Notes: generated from the sequence alone by a model not told the origin. A stretch of 64,000 nucleotides of DNA from Faecalibacterium prausnitzii (GCF_003287405.1 NZ_PRLD01000002.1:229997-293996), one strand, 5' to 3'; positions 1 to 9,348 are shown, counted from the first letter of the stretch. Translations and numbers: made by a program.

Positions 1-1
1 C

Positions 2-1198
2 CGCCTGATGGTCAAGGGTATCTCTTCCTTCAGTCTGATGGCAGTTCCGTTCTTCATCACCATGGGCGTGCTCATGGGCTCCGGCGGCATCTCTGAAAAG
101 CTGATCGCACTGGCTGACGCCTGCGTGGGCTGGATGCGCGGCGGCATGGCCATGGTCAACATCGTGGCTTCCTACTTCTTCGGCGGCATTTCCGGTTCCG
201 CTTCCGCCGATACCGCCTCCATCGGCTCTATCATGATCCCCATGATGGTGGATCAGGGCTACGGTGCAGACTTCTCCACCGCTGTTACCATTACCTCCTC
301 CTGCGAGGGTCTGCTGGTTCCCCCCAGCCATAACATGGTCATCTACGCTACCACCGCCGGTGGTATCTCCGTGGGCAGCCTGTTCCTGGCCGGCTACCTG
401 CCCGGCGCTCTGCTGGCTATCGTGCTGATGATCGGCTCCTACATCATCTCGGTCAAGCGCAACTACCCCAAGGGCGATCCCTTCAGCATCAAGGCTTTTG
501 TCAAGCAGTTGGGCACTTCTATCTGGGCACTGGCCGCTGTTATCATCGTGGTGTTCGGCGTTGTCGGCGGTGTGTTTACCGCTACCGAGTCTGCTGCTAT
601 CGCCGTTATCTACTCTCTGCTCGTTTCCGTGTTCGTCTATAAGGGTCTGGACTGGAAGGGCGTGTGGCACGCTCTGGACGAGTGCGTCAACACCCTGTCC
701 ATCGTGCTGATCCTGATCGCTACCTCTGCAGTGTTCGGCAACTGCCTGACCATGCTGCACGTTCCCGATCTGGCAGCAACCGCCATCACCGACCTCACCG
801 ATAACCCCTACATCATTGCACTGCTCATCGACCTGATCCTGCTGGTGCTGGGCATGATCATGGATATGGCTCCCATCATCCTGATCGCTACCCCCATCCT
901 GCTGCCCATCGCCACCTCCATCGGCATCGATCCCATCCAGTTCGGTATCATCGTGGTTCTGAACTGCGGCATCGGCCTGCTGACTCCTCCCGTTGGCTCC
1001 GTTCTGTTCATTGGCTCTGCCGTTGCAAAGCGCCCCATGGAGAAAGTGGTCAAGGCGACCCTGCCGTTCTACCTGTGTATGTTCGTTGCACTGCTGCTGC
1101 TGACCTACGTCCCCGACATCAGCCTTGCTATCCCCAAGCTGCTGGGCGGCTATGTAAGCCCCATCACAAACCCGCTGGGTCCTGTGTTCATCCACTAA
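2..1198 (+). CDS. TRAP transporter large permease, DctM family (5' end cut by window)
   Basis: Large integral membrane subunit of a TRAP (tripartite ATP-independent periplasmic) carrier, which takes up an organic acid or similar solute using an ion gradient together with a solute-binding protein and a small DctQ subunit; both would lie upstream of the window. The visible 398 residues are almost entirely hydrophobic helices with the DctM hallmarks: a FFGGISGSASADTASIG segment near residue 60 and a late LTPPVG segment near residue 325. Family members are about 425 residues, so only about 30 N-terminal residues are missing. The reading frame is open to the left edge, so the first in-window ATG is not the start. 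Substrate cannot be told from this subunit. Followed closely by a strong terminator, so it is the last gene of its operon. Confidence 0.93.
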   Translation, partial: RLMVKGISSFSLMAVPFFITMGVLMGSGGISEKLIALADACVGWMRGGMAMVNIVASYFFGGISGSASADTASIGSIMIPMMVDQGYGADFSTAVTITSSCEGLLVPPSHNMVIYATTAGGISVGSLFLAGYLPGALLAIVLMIGSYIISVKRNYPKGDPFSIKAFVKQLGTSIWALAAVIIVVFGVVGGVFTATESAAIAVIYSLLVSVFVYKGLDWKGVWHALDECVNTLSIVLILIATSAVFGNCLTMLHVPDLAATAITDLTDNPYIIALLIDLILLVLGMIMDMAPIILIATPILLPIATSIGIDPIQFGIIVVLNCGIGLLTPPVGSVLFIGSAVAKRPMEKVVKATLPFYLCMFVALLLLTYVPDISLAIPKLLGGYVSPITNPLGPVFIH

Positions 1199-1232
1199 GC
1201 GCAGCATAAGGGAATACCCCTTACATCTATAA

Positions 1233-1277
1233 GACCGGAGCCTGTCAGCCCTTTGGGCTGCGGGCCCCGGTCTTTTT
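1233..1277 (+). terminator. Rho-independent terminator after the TRAP permease gene
   Basis: GACCGGAGCC and GGGCCCCGGTC form a GC-rich stem with an internal CAGCCC/GGGCTG hairpin, followed by TTTTTT. It sits 35 bases after the permease stop. Confidence 0.9.
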
Positions 1278-1303
1278 TGCGTTTGCACCAAAATGCGGAC
1301 AGC

Positions 1304-1332
1304 TTGCACGGCGGGGAACACTATGATAAAAT
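1304..1332 (+). promoter_or_regulatory. Promoter for the kinase-like gene
   Basis: TTGCAC, 17-bp spacer, TAAAAT. It lies between the preceding terminator and the ATG at 1368, where a GGGGAGAG ribosome-binding site follows. Confidence 0.7.
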
Positions 1333-1367
1333 AAAAAGCATAGAAGCTTGGAAGGGGAGAGAACACT

Positions 1368-3074
1368 ATGGAGCAAAAACGCCTGTGTCCGTTCTGCATT
1401 GGGGAACTGCCGCCTGCGGCAACCGTCTGCCCCCATTGCGGGAAGATCTTAGAGGGCTGCAACCCGGCGGGCTGCCTGCCGGTGGGCACGGTGCTGGCTG
1501 GGCGCTATACCGTGGGCGAGATGCGCAGTCTGGACGGCGAGGGTGTGCTGTACAGCGGTGTGGAGAATCTGGGCGGTTTCCGGGTGACCATCAAGGAGTA
1601 CCTGCCCGTCACCCTTTCTGCGGAGCGGGGTGCGGACTGCATCCTGCGCCCCAAGCAGGGCAGCGAAGTGCTGTTCAAGACCACCCGCATGGACTTTGCA
1701 GACCTGTACCGCGCCATCCAGCGTATTACCCCCGCCAGCGGCTTGGAGGCCGTGCTGGACGTGGTGGAAGCCAACAACACCGTGTATGCGGTGCTGGAAA
1801 ACCTAGGCGGCACCCCGCTGGAGCAATGGCTGGAAAACCGTCCTGCCCCGGTGCGGGCAGAGGAGGCCTGCGCCATGCTGCGCCCGGTGTTTGAGGGCGT
1901 GGCAGCCATGCACAAGGCAGGGCTGGTGCACCGCGGCATCTGCCCGGAGAATATCCGGGTGATGGCAGATGGCCGCTGCCGTCTGGCCGGGTACGCCACT
2001 GTGGGTCTGCGCACCGCAGGCAGCGGCCTGCACGAGCAGCTGTACGAGGGCTACTCTGCGCCGGAGCAGTACACCACCGCCGATTTTGAGGGGCGCTACA
2101 CCGACGAATACAGCCTTGCCGCCGTCTTTTACCGCATGGTGTGCGGGCAGGCACCCATGCCCGCTGCCCAGCGCGTGGTGTCGGACTCTAACCCCCGGGC
2201 ACGCACCGTAGAGCCTGCCGTGCCAGCCTACGTTTCCGATGTATTGCAGCTGGGGCTGCGGCTCAAGGTCATGGAGCGAATCCAGACCGTGCCGCAGCTG
2301 TATCAGGCGCTTTCTTCCAAGGAATATACCGCCGAGCTGACCCGCACCATGAAGCCGGAGACCCCGATGCATCCGGTGCGGGCAGAGCAGAGCGGGCAGG
2401 GCAGGGAACATCTGCTCAGTTTGAAGGGATTGCTGGCGGGCATCCTGATCCTGCTTTCCGTTCTGATCCTGCTCACCCTGTGGGGCATCGTGAGCAGCAA
2501 GGAGGAGCAGCCTGCAACCTCGGTGCCGAGTTCGGAAGCTGCCAGCAGCGAGGAAATGAAGCCACAGAACCTTGTGCCCAATTTTGTGGGCATCGACTAC
2601 GAGCAGATCAAGAATAACCGCGAGTACACCAGTATGTACCTGTTCCGGGCGGTGCTGGAGTACAGCGATACTGTGCCCTCCGGGCAGGTCATCCGGCAGG
2701 AGCCGGAGGCTGGCGAGGTGATGGAGAACGGCGAGGTGATCCAGATCGTGGTCAGTCAGGGCCCGGAAAAGGTGGAGATGCCAAAGATCATCGGTGCATC
2801 GCAGGATAAGGCCATTGAGATCCTGAGCAGCCGGGGGCTTGTGGCCAGCTGTTTCATGGTGGTGAACGATGGCTCTTACGCTACGGGCTGCGTGGTCTCT
2901 GCCAGCGAGGAAGAGGGCGCCATGGTCACGGTGGGTACGGTGATCACCATATATATCGCCGCAGACCCCAGTGTGCAGATCACCGCCACCCCGGAAGAGC
3001 CTGCCGCTACCGAGCCTACCACCCCGGAAACGCCCCCGGAGGGCAGCACAGAGCCGGAATACGATACAGATTAA
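1368..3074 (+). CDS. Zinc-ribbon / kinase-like (probable pseudokinase) / PASTA membrane protein
   Basis: 568 residues built like a bacterial Ser/Thr kinase. A zinc ribbon with CPFC (7-10) and CPHC (21-24) comes first, then a kinase-fold domain (about 38-320), one membrane helix (353-375), and two extracellular PASTA repeats (about 400-466 and 469-532) that in this family bind peptidoglycan fragments or lipid II. The lysine of the ATP site is present (VTIKEY, K76) and APE is intact (231-233), but the catalytic HRD is HRG (188-190) and the DFG metal-binding motif is AGY (207-209). Both catalytic aspartates are therefore missing, so it is likely a pseudokinase that senses wall fragments and acts by binding. 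The tail is Pro/Thr/Glu rich. It stands alone between its own promoter and a strong terminator. Confidence 0.85.
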   Translation: MEQKRLCPFCIGELPPAATVCPHCGKILEGCNPAGCLPVGTVLAGRYTVGEMRSLDGEGVLYSGVENLGGFRVTIKEYLPVTLSAERGADCILRPKQGSEVLFKTTRMDFADLYRAIQRITPASGLEAVLDVVEANNTVYAVLENLGGTPLEQWLENRPAPVRAEEACAMLRPVFEGVAAMHKAGLVHRGICPENIRVMADGRCRLAGYATVGLRTAGSGLHEQLYEGYSAPEQYTTADFEGRYTDEYSLAAVFYRMVCGQAPMPAAQRVVSDSNPRARTVEPAVPAYVSDVLQLGLRLKVMERIQTVPQLYQALSSKEYTAELTRTMKPETPMHPVRAEQSGQGREHLLSLKGLLAGILILLSVLILLTLWGIVSSKEEQPATSVPSSEAASSEEMKPQNLVPNFVGIDYEQIKNNREYTSMYLFRAVLEYSDTVPSGQVIRQEPEAGEVMENGEVIQIVVSQGPEKVEMPKIIGASQDKAIEILSSRGLVASCFMVVNDGSYATGCVVSASEEEGAMVTVGTVITIYIAADPSVQITATPEEPAATEPTTPETPPEGSTEPEYDTD

Positions 3075-3080
3075 AAAATA

Positions 3081-3127
3081 AAAGCAGAAGCGGGAGCCTT
3101 GCAACGGGCTCCCGCTTCTGCTTGTTT
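3081..3127. terminator. Bidirectional terminator between the converging kinase-like gene and gltD
   Basis: A perfect 16-bp stem (5' arm starts AGCAGAAGCGGG) with an 8-base loop. It is flanked by T-rich DNA on the plus strand and by the complement of an A-rich run on the other side, so it can end transcripts from both directions. Confidence 0.92.
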
Positions 3128-3150
3128 AGGATAGGAAAGAGAATGGCAAA

Positions 3151-4629
3151 TTAAAGATTGGTGTAGCCCATCAGGCAGCGGTCTACCTCGGCGGCGCAAT
3201 CGCGGCCCTCGCGCAGACCCCACACCACAAGGCTCTGGCCGCGGCGCATATCGCCGCAGACGAACACCTTGTCCACATTGGTCTTAAAGCTGTGGTCGGC
3301 TACATTGCCCCGGGCGGTCAACTCCACCCCAAAGGCATCGGCTGTGTAGTTTTCGCAGCCGGTAAAGCCTGCGGCGATAAACGCCAGCTGGCAGTCGTAG
3401 GTAAATTCCTTGCCGGTGGGCACCATGCTGGTGCGGCCAGTCTCGGGGTCGCGTTCCGGTTTCAGGCAGCTGATGACGGCACCGGTCAGATTGCCGGCCT
3501 CGTCCTTCAAAAACTCCTTCACGGTGGTCTGGTACACGCGCGGATCCTTGCCGAACTTTGCAATGCACTCGGTCTGGCCGTAGTCCACCTTCAGCACCCG
3601 GGGCCACTCCGGCCACGGGTTTGCAGCGGTGCGCTCGACAGGAGGCTGCGGCATCATTTCCAGTGCCATCAGGTCGGTGCAGCCCTGCCGCAGGGCAGTG
3701 CCCTGACAGTCGTTGCCTGTGTCGCCGCCGCCGATGACCAGCACGTTTTTACCGGCTGCGTTGATAGCTCTGCCGTCTGCAAAACCCGAGTCCAGCAGGC
3801 TCTTGGTCACGCTGGTCAGGTAGTCCACGGCAAAGTGCACGCCCTTGGCGTCCCGGCCGGGCACGTTCAAATCGCGGGGCTTTTTTGCGCCGCAGCACAG
3901 CACCACGGCATCAAAATCTGCCAGCAGCTGCTCGGCGGGCACGGCACCGCCCACATCCATGCCGGTGCGGAACACCACACCCTCGGCCTGCATCAGCTGG
4001 ACACGGCGCTCGATGACCGCCTTGTCCAGCTTCATGTTGGGGATGCCGTACATCAGCAGACCGCCCACACGGTCGGCGCGCTCAAACACCGTAACGGCGT
4101 GGCCGCGCTTGTTCAGGTACTCGGCCACCGAAAGCCCCGCAGGGCCGCTGCCCACCACGGCAACGCTCTTGCCGGTGCGGGTCGGCGGCGGGGTGGCGGT
4201 CAGCCAGTTTTTGGCATAAGCCGTCTCGATGATGGCGTGCTCGTTTTCGCGCACGGTGACACTGCTGCCGGTCACATCCCCGCAGGTGCAGGCGGCCTCA
4301 CACAAGGCGGGGCACACCCGGCTGGTAAACTCCGGGAAGCGGTTGGTGGCCATCAGGCGGTGGAGCGCAAGCTCCCACTTGCCGTGGTATACCAGATCGT
4401 TCCACTCCGGGATGAGGTTGTTCAGCGGACAGCCGGAGGCCATGCCGCCGATCATCATGCCCGCCTGACAGAAGGGCACGCCGCAGTCCATGCAGCGGGC
4501 GGCCTGCGTCTGCTGCTGCTCCCGCGAGAGCCAGATGTGGAACTCGTTAAAATTTTCAAGGCGCTCCAGCGGCGCAACGTCCGTGCTGGTCTTGCGCGCA
4601 TAATCCATAAATCCTGTTGTCTTACCCAT
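3151..4629 (-). CDS. gltD: Glutamate synthase (NADPH) small subunit
   Basis: 492 residues. Small subunit of GOGAT, a cytoplasmic FAD/NADPH oxidoreductase that passes electrons from NADPH to the large subunit for making glutamate from glutamine and 2-oxoglutarate. The N-terminal domain holds the cysteines that bind two 4Fe-4S clusters (CMDCGVPFC near 46-54, then CPLNN and CPALCEAACTC near 105-115). Two Rossmann-type nucleotide sites follow: VAVVGSGPAG for FAD and VLVIGGGDTGND for NADPH. The start is supported by GGAGGGG upstream. It begins 14 bases after the gltB stop, so both are surely co-transcribed. Full length for the family. Confidence 0.96.
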   Translation of the reverse strand: MGKTTGFMDYARKTSTDVAPLERLENFNEFHIWLSREQQQTQAARCMDCGVPFCQAGMMIGGMASGCPLNNLIPEWNDLVYHGKWELALHRLMATNRFPEFTSRVCPALCEAACTCGDVTGSSVTVRENEHAIIETAYAKNWLTATPPPTRTGKSVAVVGSGPAGLSVAEYLNKRGHAVTVFERADRVGGLLMYGIPNMKLDKAVIERRVQLMQAEGVVFRTGMDVGGAVPAEQLLADFDAVVLCCGAKKPRDLNVPGRDAKGVHFAVDYLTSVTKSLLDSGFADGRAINAAGKNVLVIGGGDTGNDCQGTALRQGCTDLMALEMMPQPPVERTAANPWPEWPRVLKVDYGQTECIAKFGKDPRVYQTTVKEFLKDEAGNLTGAVISCLKPERDPETGRTSMVPTGKEFTYDCQLAFIAAGFTGCENYTADAFGVELTARGNVADHSFKTNVDKVFVCGDMRRGQSLVVWGLREGRDCAAEVDRCLMGYTNL

Positions 4630-4643
4630 GCTGCTGCCCCTCC

Positions 4644-7600
4644 TTACTTATGCTTCTGCACTGCATAGAATGCTTCGATCTGTGCCTGCTCGCCGTCCAG
4701 ACCACGCTCCTCTACCGAGGCGATGACCCGCAGCATCCGGTCGTAATCGTAAGGCAGCACCTTTTTGAATTTGGGCAGGAACGCACTGAAATTGTCCAGA
4801 ATTTCTTTGCCGCGCGGAGAGCCGGTGGCCTCCACATGGGCGCGGATCAGCTCCTTCAGGGTGGCAACATCGTACTTATGCTCCACCGGCTCAAGGCTGA
4901 CGGTCTCCTTGTTCACGCGCTGGTAGAAGTCCCAGTTCTCGTCCAGCACATAGGCAATGCCGCCGGTCATACCGGCTGCAAAGTTCTTGCCGGTCTGTCC
5001 CAGCACCACCACGGTGCCGCCGGTCATGTACTCACAGCCGTGGTCGCCCACGCCCTCCACAACGGCGGTAGCGCCGCTGTTGCGCACGCAGAAGCGCTCA
5101 CCGGCCACACCGGAGATGAACGCCTTGCCGCTGGTAGCGCCGTACAGCGCCACATTGCCGGTGATGATGTTCTCCTCGGGCTTGAAGTCGATGCCCTGCG
5201 GCGGACGCACAACGATCTTGCCGCCGGAAAGACCCTTGCCCATGTAGTCGTTGCAGTCGCCCACCAGCTCCAGCGTCAGGCCGCTCGGGATAAAGGCACC
5301 AAAGCTCTGGCCGCCTGCGCCGGTGCAGTGCACGGTGTACACATCGTCCGGCAGGTCGTTGCCGTATTTGCGGGTGATCTCGCTGCCAAAGATGGCACCA
5401 AAGGCGCGGTCCACGTTGGAAACATTCAGGCTGACGCTCTGGGGAGCCTTGCTGCCCAGCTTGAACTTCTTCATCAGCACCTTCATATCCAGCGTGTTTT
5501 CCAGATGGAAGTCGTAGCTGTCCTCTTTGATAAAGTGGACGTTACTGTTTGCAATGGCGGGGTTGTGCAGGATGCAGTCCAGATCCAGCTCCGCGGCGCG
5601 GCTGCCCGGGGCGGCGGGCTTGACCCGCAGCAGGTCGGTGCGACCTACCAGCTCGTCCACGGTGCGCACGCCCAGCTTTGCCATGTACTCCCGCAGCTCC
5701 TCGGCCACAAAGGTGAGGTAGTTGATGATGTACTCCGGCTTGCCCTTGAAGTTCTTGCGCAGCTCGGGGTTCTGGGTGCAGATGCCCATGGGGCAGGTGT
5801 CCAGATTGCACACACGCATCATCACACAGCCCTCTGCCATCAGCAGGGTGGTGCCAAAGCCGAACTCCTCTGCGCCCAGCATACAGCTGATGGCCACATC
5901 CCGGCCGGACAGCAGCTTGGAGTCGCTCTCAATGCGCACGCGGGTGCGCAGACCGTTCAGGATCAGGGTCTGGTGGGTCTCGGCGATGCCCAGCTCCCAG
6001 GGCAGACCGGCGTGCTTGATGGAGGTGCGGGGTGCAGCACCGGTGCCGCCGTCATAGCCGGACACCAGAATGACCTGTGCGCCGCCCTTGGCAACACCGG
6101 CGGCAATGGTGCCGACACCCGCCTCGCTGACCAGCTTGACGTTGATGTTGGCGTTGCGGTTAGCGTTTTTCAGGTCGTAGATCAGCTCTGCCAGATCCTC
6201 GATGGAATAGATATCGTGGTGGGGCGGGGGAGAGATGAGTCCTACGCCGGTGGTGCTGTGGCGGGTCTTGGCGATCCACGGATATACCTTGGCACCGGGC
6301 AGGTTGCCGCCCTCGCCGGGCTTTGCGCCCTGTGCCAGCTTGATCTGGATCTCCTCAGCGCTTACCAGATACTTGCTGGTCACGCCAAAGCGGGCAGAAG
6401 CTACCTGTTTGATCTTGGAATTGCTCTCGCTGTGGTAACGCTCCTCGGGCTCGCCGCCCTCGCCGGTATTGCTGCGGCCGCCCAGACGGTTCAGGGCGAT
6501 GGCAATGGTCTCGTGTGCTTCGCTGCTCAGTGCGCCGTAGCTCATGGCAGCGCCCTTGAACCGCTTGACGATGCTGGAGACCGGCTCTACCTCCTCCAGC
6601 GGGATGCCGCCGTCTGCGGCGTAGTTGAAGTCCAGCAGGCTGCGCAGATGCACGCCCTCGGCACCCATGTTGTCCACAGTCTGGGTGAACTGCTTAAAGG
6701 TGTCGTAATCGCCGGTGCGGCAGGCCTTCTGGAACAGGTGGATGGTCTGGGGGTTGAACAGGTGCTCTTCCTTGCCGCTGCGGAACTTGTGGGCACCGCT
6801 GTCGGACAGCTCCATGTTGATATCCAGTCCCAGCGGGTCAAAGGCAGCGTTGTGCTGCGCTTCCACATCGGCCTGAATGTCTGCCATGCTCACACCGCCC
6901 ACACGGCTCACCGTGCCGGTAAAGTATTTGTCGATGACCTCTTTCGAGATGCCCACAGCCTCAAAGATCTGGCTGCTCTGGTAGCTCTGGATGGTGGAAA
7001 TGCCCATCTTGGAGGCGATCTTCACGATGCCGCTGAGGATAGCGTTGTCGTAGTCCTGCACGGCGGCGTAATAGTCCTTGTCCAGCAGGCCTTCGTCGAT
7101 CAGCTGCCCGATGGTCTCGTGTGCCAGATAGGGGTTGATGGCGCAGGCACCGTAGCCCAGCAGGGTGGCAAAGTGGTGCACCTCCCGGGGCTCGGCGCTC
7201 TCCAAAATCAGTGCCAGTGCGGTGCTCTTTTTGGTACGGATGAGGTACTGGGACACCGCCGAAACAGCCAGCAGGCTGGGGATGGTCACATGGTATTCAT
7301 CCACATCCCGGTCGGACAGGATGATGATGTTTGCGCCCTCCTTGTAGGCGCGGTCGACCTCCAGAAATACCCGGTCGATGGCCTTTTCCAGACTGGTGTT
7401 CTTGTAGTAGTTGATGGACACCGTAGCAACCTTGAAGCCCGGCACGTTCATGTACTTGATTTTCAACAGGTCGGTGTTGGTCAGGATGGGGTTGTGCACC
7501 TTGAGCACCTTGCAGTTCTCGGGCTTATCCTCCAGCAGGTTGCCGTGGGCACCGATGTAAACGCTGGTGGAAGTGACCACCTTTTCCCGGATGGCGTCAA

Positions 7601-9179
7601 TAGGGGGGTTCGTCACCTGTGCAAACCGCTGCTTAAAGTAGTTGAACAGCGGGGGATGCTGGCTGCTGAGCACAGCCAGCGGAGTGTCGGTACCCATGGC
7701 ACCGGAAGGCTCTGCGCCCGCCCGCGCCATGGCAAGGATCATGGTGTTCACGTCCTCGTATTTGTAGCCGAATACCTTCTGCAGCCGGGTCAGCTGCTCG
7801 CCGGTGTAGCCCTCCACCTTCACGTTGGGAATCTTCAGCCCGCTCAGCTGCACCAGATTGCGGTCGATCCACTCGCCGTAGGGCTCGCGGCTGGCGTAAA
7901 GCTCCTTCAGCTTCTCATCGTCCACCACCTCGCCCTTTACGGTATCCACCAGCAGCATTTTGCCGGGGCGCAGGCGCTCCTTGACCAGAATGTTCTCCGG
8001 GTCGCATTCCAGCACGCCCACCTCAGAGGACAGGATCATGCGGCCGTCCTTGGTGATGTAGTAGCGGCTGGGACGCAGACCGTTGCGGTCCAGCACCGCG
8101 CCCATCACGTCACCATCCGAGAACAGGATGGCGGCAGGGCCGTCCCAAGGCTCCAGCATGGTGGCGTAGTACTGGTAGAAATCCCGCTTTTTCTGGCTGA
8201 TGTTCTTGTTGTTCTCCCACGGCTCGGGGATGGTAATCATCACAGCCAGCGGCAGATCCATGCCGTTCATCACCATAAATTCCAGAGTGTTGTCCAGCAT
8301 GGCAGAGTCCGAACCGGAGGTGTTGATGATGGGCAGGATCTTGTTCATATCGTCCTGCAGAATGGGGCTGGAAATGCTCTCCTCGCGCGCCAGCATGGCA
8401 TCGGTGTTGCCCTTGATGGTGTTGATCTCGCCGTTGTGCAGGATAAAGCGGTTGGGGTGTGCACGCATCCAGCTGGGGTTGGTGTTGGTAGAAAAACGGC
8501 TGTGCACCATGCCGATGGCGGATTCATAATCCGGGTCCTGCAGATCAGCGTAGAAGCGGCGCAGGTCGTGCACGAGGAACATACCCTTATACACGATGGT
8601 ACGGCTGGACAGGCTGGGCACATAAGTGCCGTTGCTGGCCTGCTCGAACACGCGGCGCACGATGTACAAGCGGCGGTCAAACTCAATGCCCTTGCTTACC
8701 TTGGCGGGCTTTTTGATGAAGCACTGCCAGATGGCGGGCATACAGTCCCGCGCCTTCTGCCCCACGGCATCGGGGTCAACGGGCACTTCGCGCCATGCCA
8801 GAAACTCCAGCCCCTCCTTGCGGGTGACCACCTCGAACAGCTTCATGGCCTGTGCCCGCAGGTGCTCGTTCTGGGGGAAGAAGAACATGCCCACGCCGTA
8901 CTCCCGCTCGTTGCCCAGCCGGATGTTCAGCTCCTCGGCGACCTTGGAGAAGAACTTGTGGCTGATCTGCAGCAGGATGCCCACGCCGTCGCCGGTCTTG
9001 CCCTCGGCGTCCTTACCGGCGCGGTGCTCCAGCCGCTCCACGATGGACAGTGCATCGTCCACCGTCTGGTGGCTTTTACGTCCCTTGATGTCCACCACAG
9101 CGCCGATGCCGCAGGCATCGTGCTCGAACTGTGGGTCGTACAGACCAAGGGTGGTTTTCTGCTCTGTAAAGTTTTCCAT
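4644..9179 (-). CDS. gltB: Glutamate synthase large subunit
   Basis: 1511 residues, full length. It hydrolyses glutamine in an N-terminal class II amidotransferase domain, channels ammonia to an FMN-containing TIM barrel where 2-oxoglutarate is aminated, and ends in a beta-helix GXGXG domain. Sequence support: the HDACGIG motif, whose Cys23 becomes the N-terminal nucleophile after propeptide removal; CVMMRVCNLDTCPMGIC, the 3Fe-4S ligands; and the GG-rich C-terminal repeats. I chose the ATG giving MENFTEQ. An ATG four codons earlier (MGKTMENF) is also possible; the longer upstream frame is the regulatory leader. The gene has its own promoter at about 9321-9348 and a hairpin leader in between. 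Confidence 0.96.
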   Translation of the reverse strand: MENFTEQKTTLGLYDPQFEHDACGIGAVVDIKGRKSHQTVDDALSIVERLEHRAGKDAEGKTGDGVGILLQISHKFFSKVAEELNIRLGNEREYGVGMFFFPQNEHLRAQAMKLFEVVTRKEGLEFLAWREVPVDPDAVGQKARDCMPAIWQCFIKKPAKVSKGIEFDRRLYIVRRVFEQASNGTYVPSLSSRTIVYKGMFLVHDLRRFYADLQDPDYESAIGMVHSRFSTNTNPSWMRAHPNRFILHNGEINTIKGNTDAMLAREESISSPILQDDMNKILPIINTSGSDSAMLDNTLEFMVMNGMDLPLAVMITIPEPWENNKNISQKKRDFYQYYATMLEPWDGPAAILFSDGDVMGAVLDRNGLRPSRYYITKDGRMILSSEVGVLECDPENILVKERLRPGKMLLVDTVKGEVVDDEKLKELYASREPYGEWIDRNLVQLSGLKIPNVKVEGYTGEQLTRLQKVFGYKYEDVNTMILAMARAGAEPSGAMGTDTPLAVLSSQHPPLFNYFKQRFAQVTNPPIDAIREKVVTSTSVYIGAHGNLLEDKPENCKVLKVHNPILTNTDLLKIKYMNVPGFKVATVSINYYKNTSLEKAIDRVFLEVDRAYKEGANIIILSDRDVDEYHVTIPSLLAVSAVSQYLIRTKKSTALALILESAEPREVHHFATLLGYGACAINPYLAHETIGQLIDEGLLDKDYYAAVQDYDNAILSGIVKIASKMGISTIQSYQSSQIFEAVGISKEVIDKYFTGTVSRVGGVSMADIQADVEAQHNAAFDPLGLDINMELSDSGAHKFRSGKEEHLFNPQTIHLFQKACRTGDYDTFKQFTQTVDNMGAEGVHLRSLLDFNYAADGGIPLEEVEPVSSIVKRFKGAAMSYGALSSEAHETIAIALNRLGGRSNTGEGGEPEERYHSESNSKIKQVASARFGVTSKYLVSAEEIQIKLAQGAKPGEGGNLPGAKVYPWIAKTRHSTTGVGLISPPPHHDIYSIEDLAELIYDLKNANRNANINVKLVSEAGVGTIAAGVAKGGAQVILVSGYDGGTGAAPRTSIKHAGLPWELGIAETHQTLILNGLRTRVRIESDSKLLSGRDVAISCMLGAEEFGFGTTLLMAEGCVMMRVCNLDTCPMGICTQNPELRKNFKGKPEYIINYLTFVAEELREYMAKLGVRTVDELVGRTDLLRVKPAAPGSRAAELDLDCILHNPAIANSNVHFIKEDSYDFHLENTLDMKVLMKKFKLGSKAPQSVSLNVSNVDRAFGAIFGSEITRKYGNDLPDDVYTVHCTGAGGQSFGAFIPSGLTLELVGDCNDYMGKGLSGGKIVVRPPQGIDFKPEENIITGNVALYGATSGKAFISGVAGERFCVRNSGATAVVEGVGDHGCEYMTGGTVVVLGQTGKNFAAGMTGGIAYVLDENWDFYQRVNKETVSLEPVEHKYDVATLKELIRAHVEATGSPRGKEILDNFSAFLPKFKKVLPYDYDRMLRVIASVEERGLDGEQAQIEAFYAVQKHK

Positions 9180-9217
9180 AGTCTTTCCCATCCTTTTTAC
9201 TTGTTTGCTTACCGGGG

Positions 9218-9311
9218 GCTGCGGCACCCTCCGCAGCTTTTTATCCCCTGCAAAAAAGAAAAAAGCGCCCCGCAAGGGCACAGGGTGCCCCTGCGGAACG
9301 CCTTTGTTCCG
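9218..9311 (-). promoter_or_regulatory. gltB leader: two hexaloop hairpins flanking a terminator (possible attenuator)
   Basis: Read on the minus strand, the first hairpin (9311-9294) begins about 4 bases after the predicted transcription start: a perfect 6-bp stem CGGAAC/GTTCCG with loop AAAGGC. Its 3' arm overlaps the base of the terminator stem. After the terminator comes a second hairpin (9237-9218): a perfect 7-bp stem GCTGCGG/CCGCAGC with loop AGGGTG. Both loops are six bases with A at position 1 and G at position 4, the signature known for RNA targets of ANTAR antitermination proteins. In the described ANTAR motif both hairpins lie upstream of or overlap the terminator; here the terminator lies between them. 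The structure is seen in the sequence; the regulator is inference. Confidence 0.55.
9252..9301 (-). terminator. Intrinsic terminator inside the gltB leader, also downstream of hcp
   Basis: Minus strand: GCG/CGC base pairs, then CCGCA-GGGCAC paired with GTGCCC-TGCGG around a CCT loop, then TTTTTTCTTTTTT. Any transcript from the gltB promoter must pass through it, and it would also stop read-through from hcp. Confidence 0.88.
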
Positions 9312-9320
9312 ATACCTGAT

Positions 9321-9348
9321 ATTATACAGATTCCTGAAAAAATTTCAA
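9321..9348 (-). promoter_or_regulatory. gltB promoter
   Basis: Minus strand TTGAAA (9348-9343), 16-bp spacer, TATAAT (9326-9321). The start point is predicted near 9315, just before the first leader hairpin. Confidence 0.8.

Noticed and set aside
9218..9245. Plus-strand terminator (GCTGCGG/CCGCAGC then TTTTTA)
   Set aside because: No plus-strand gene ends here; the hairpin is better explained as part of the minus-strand gltB leader.
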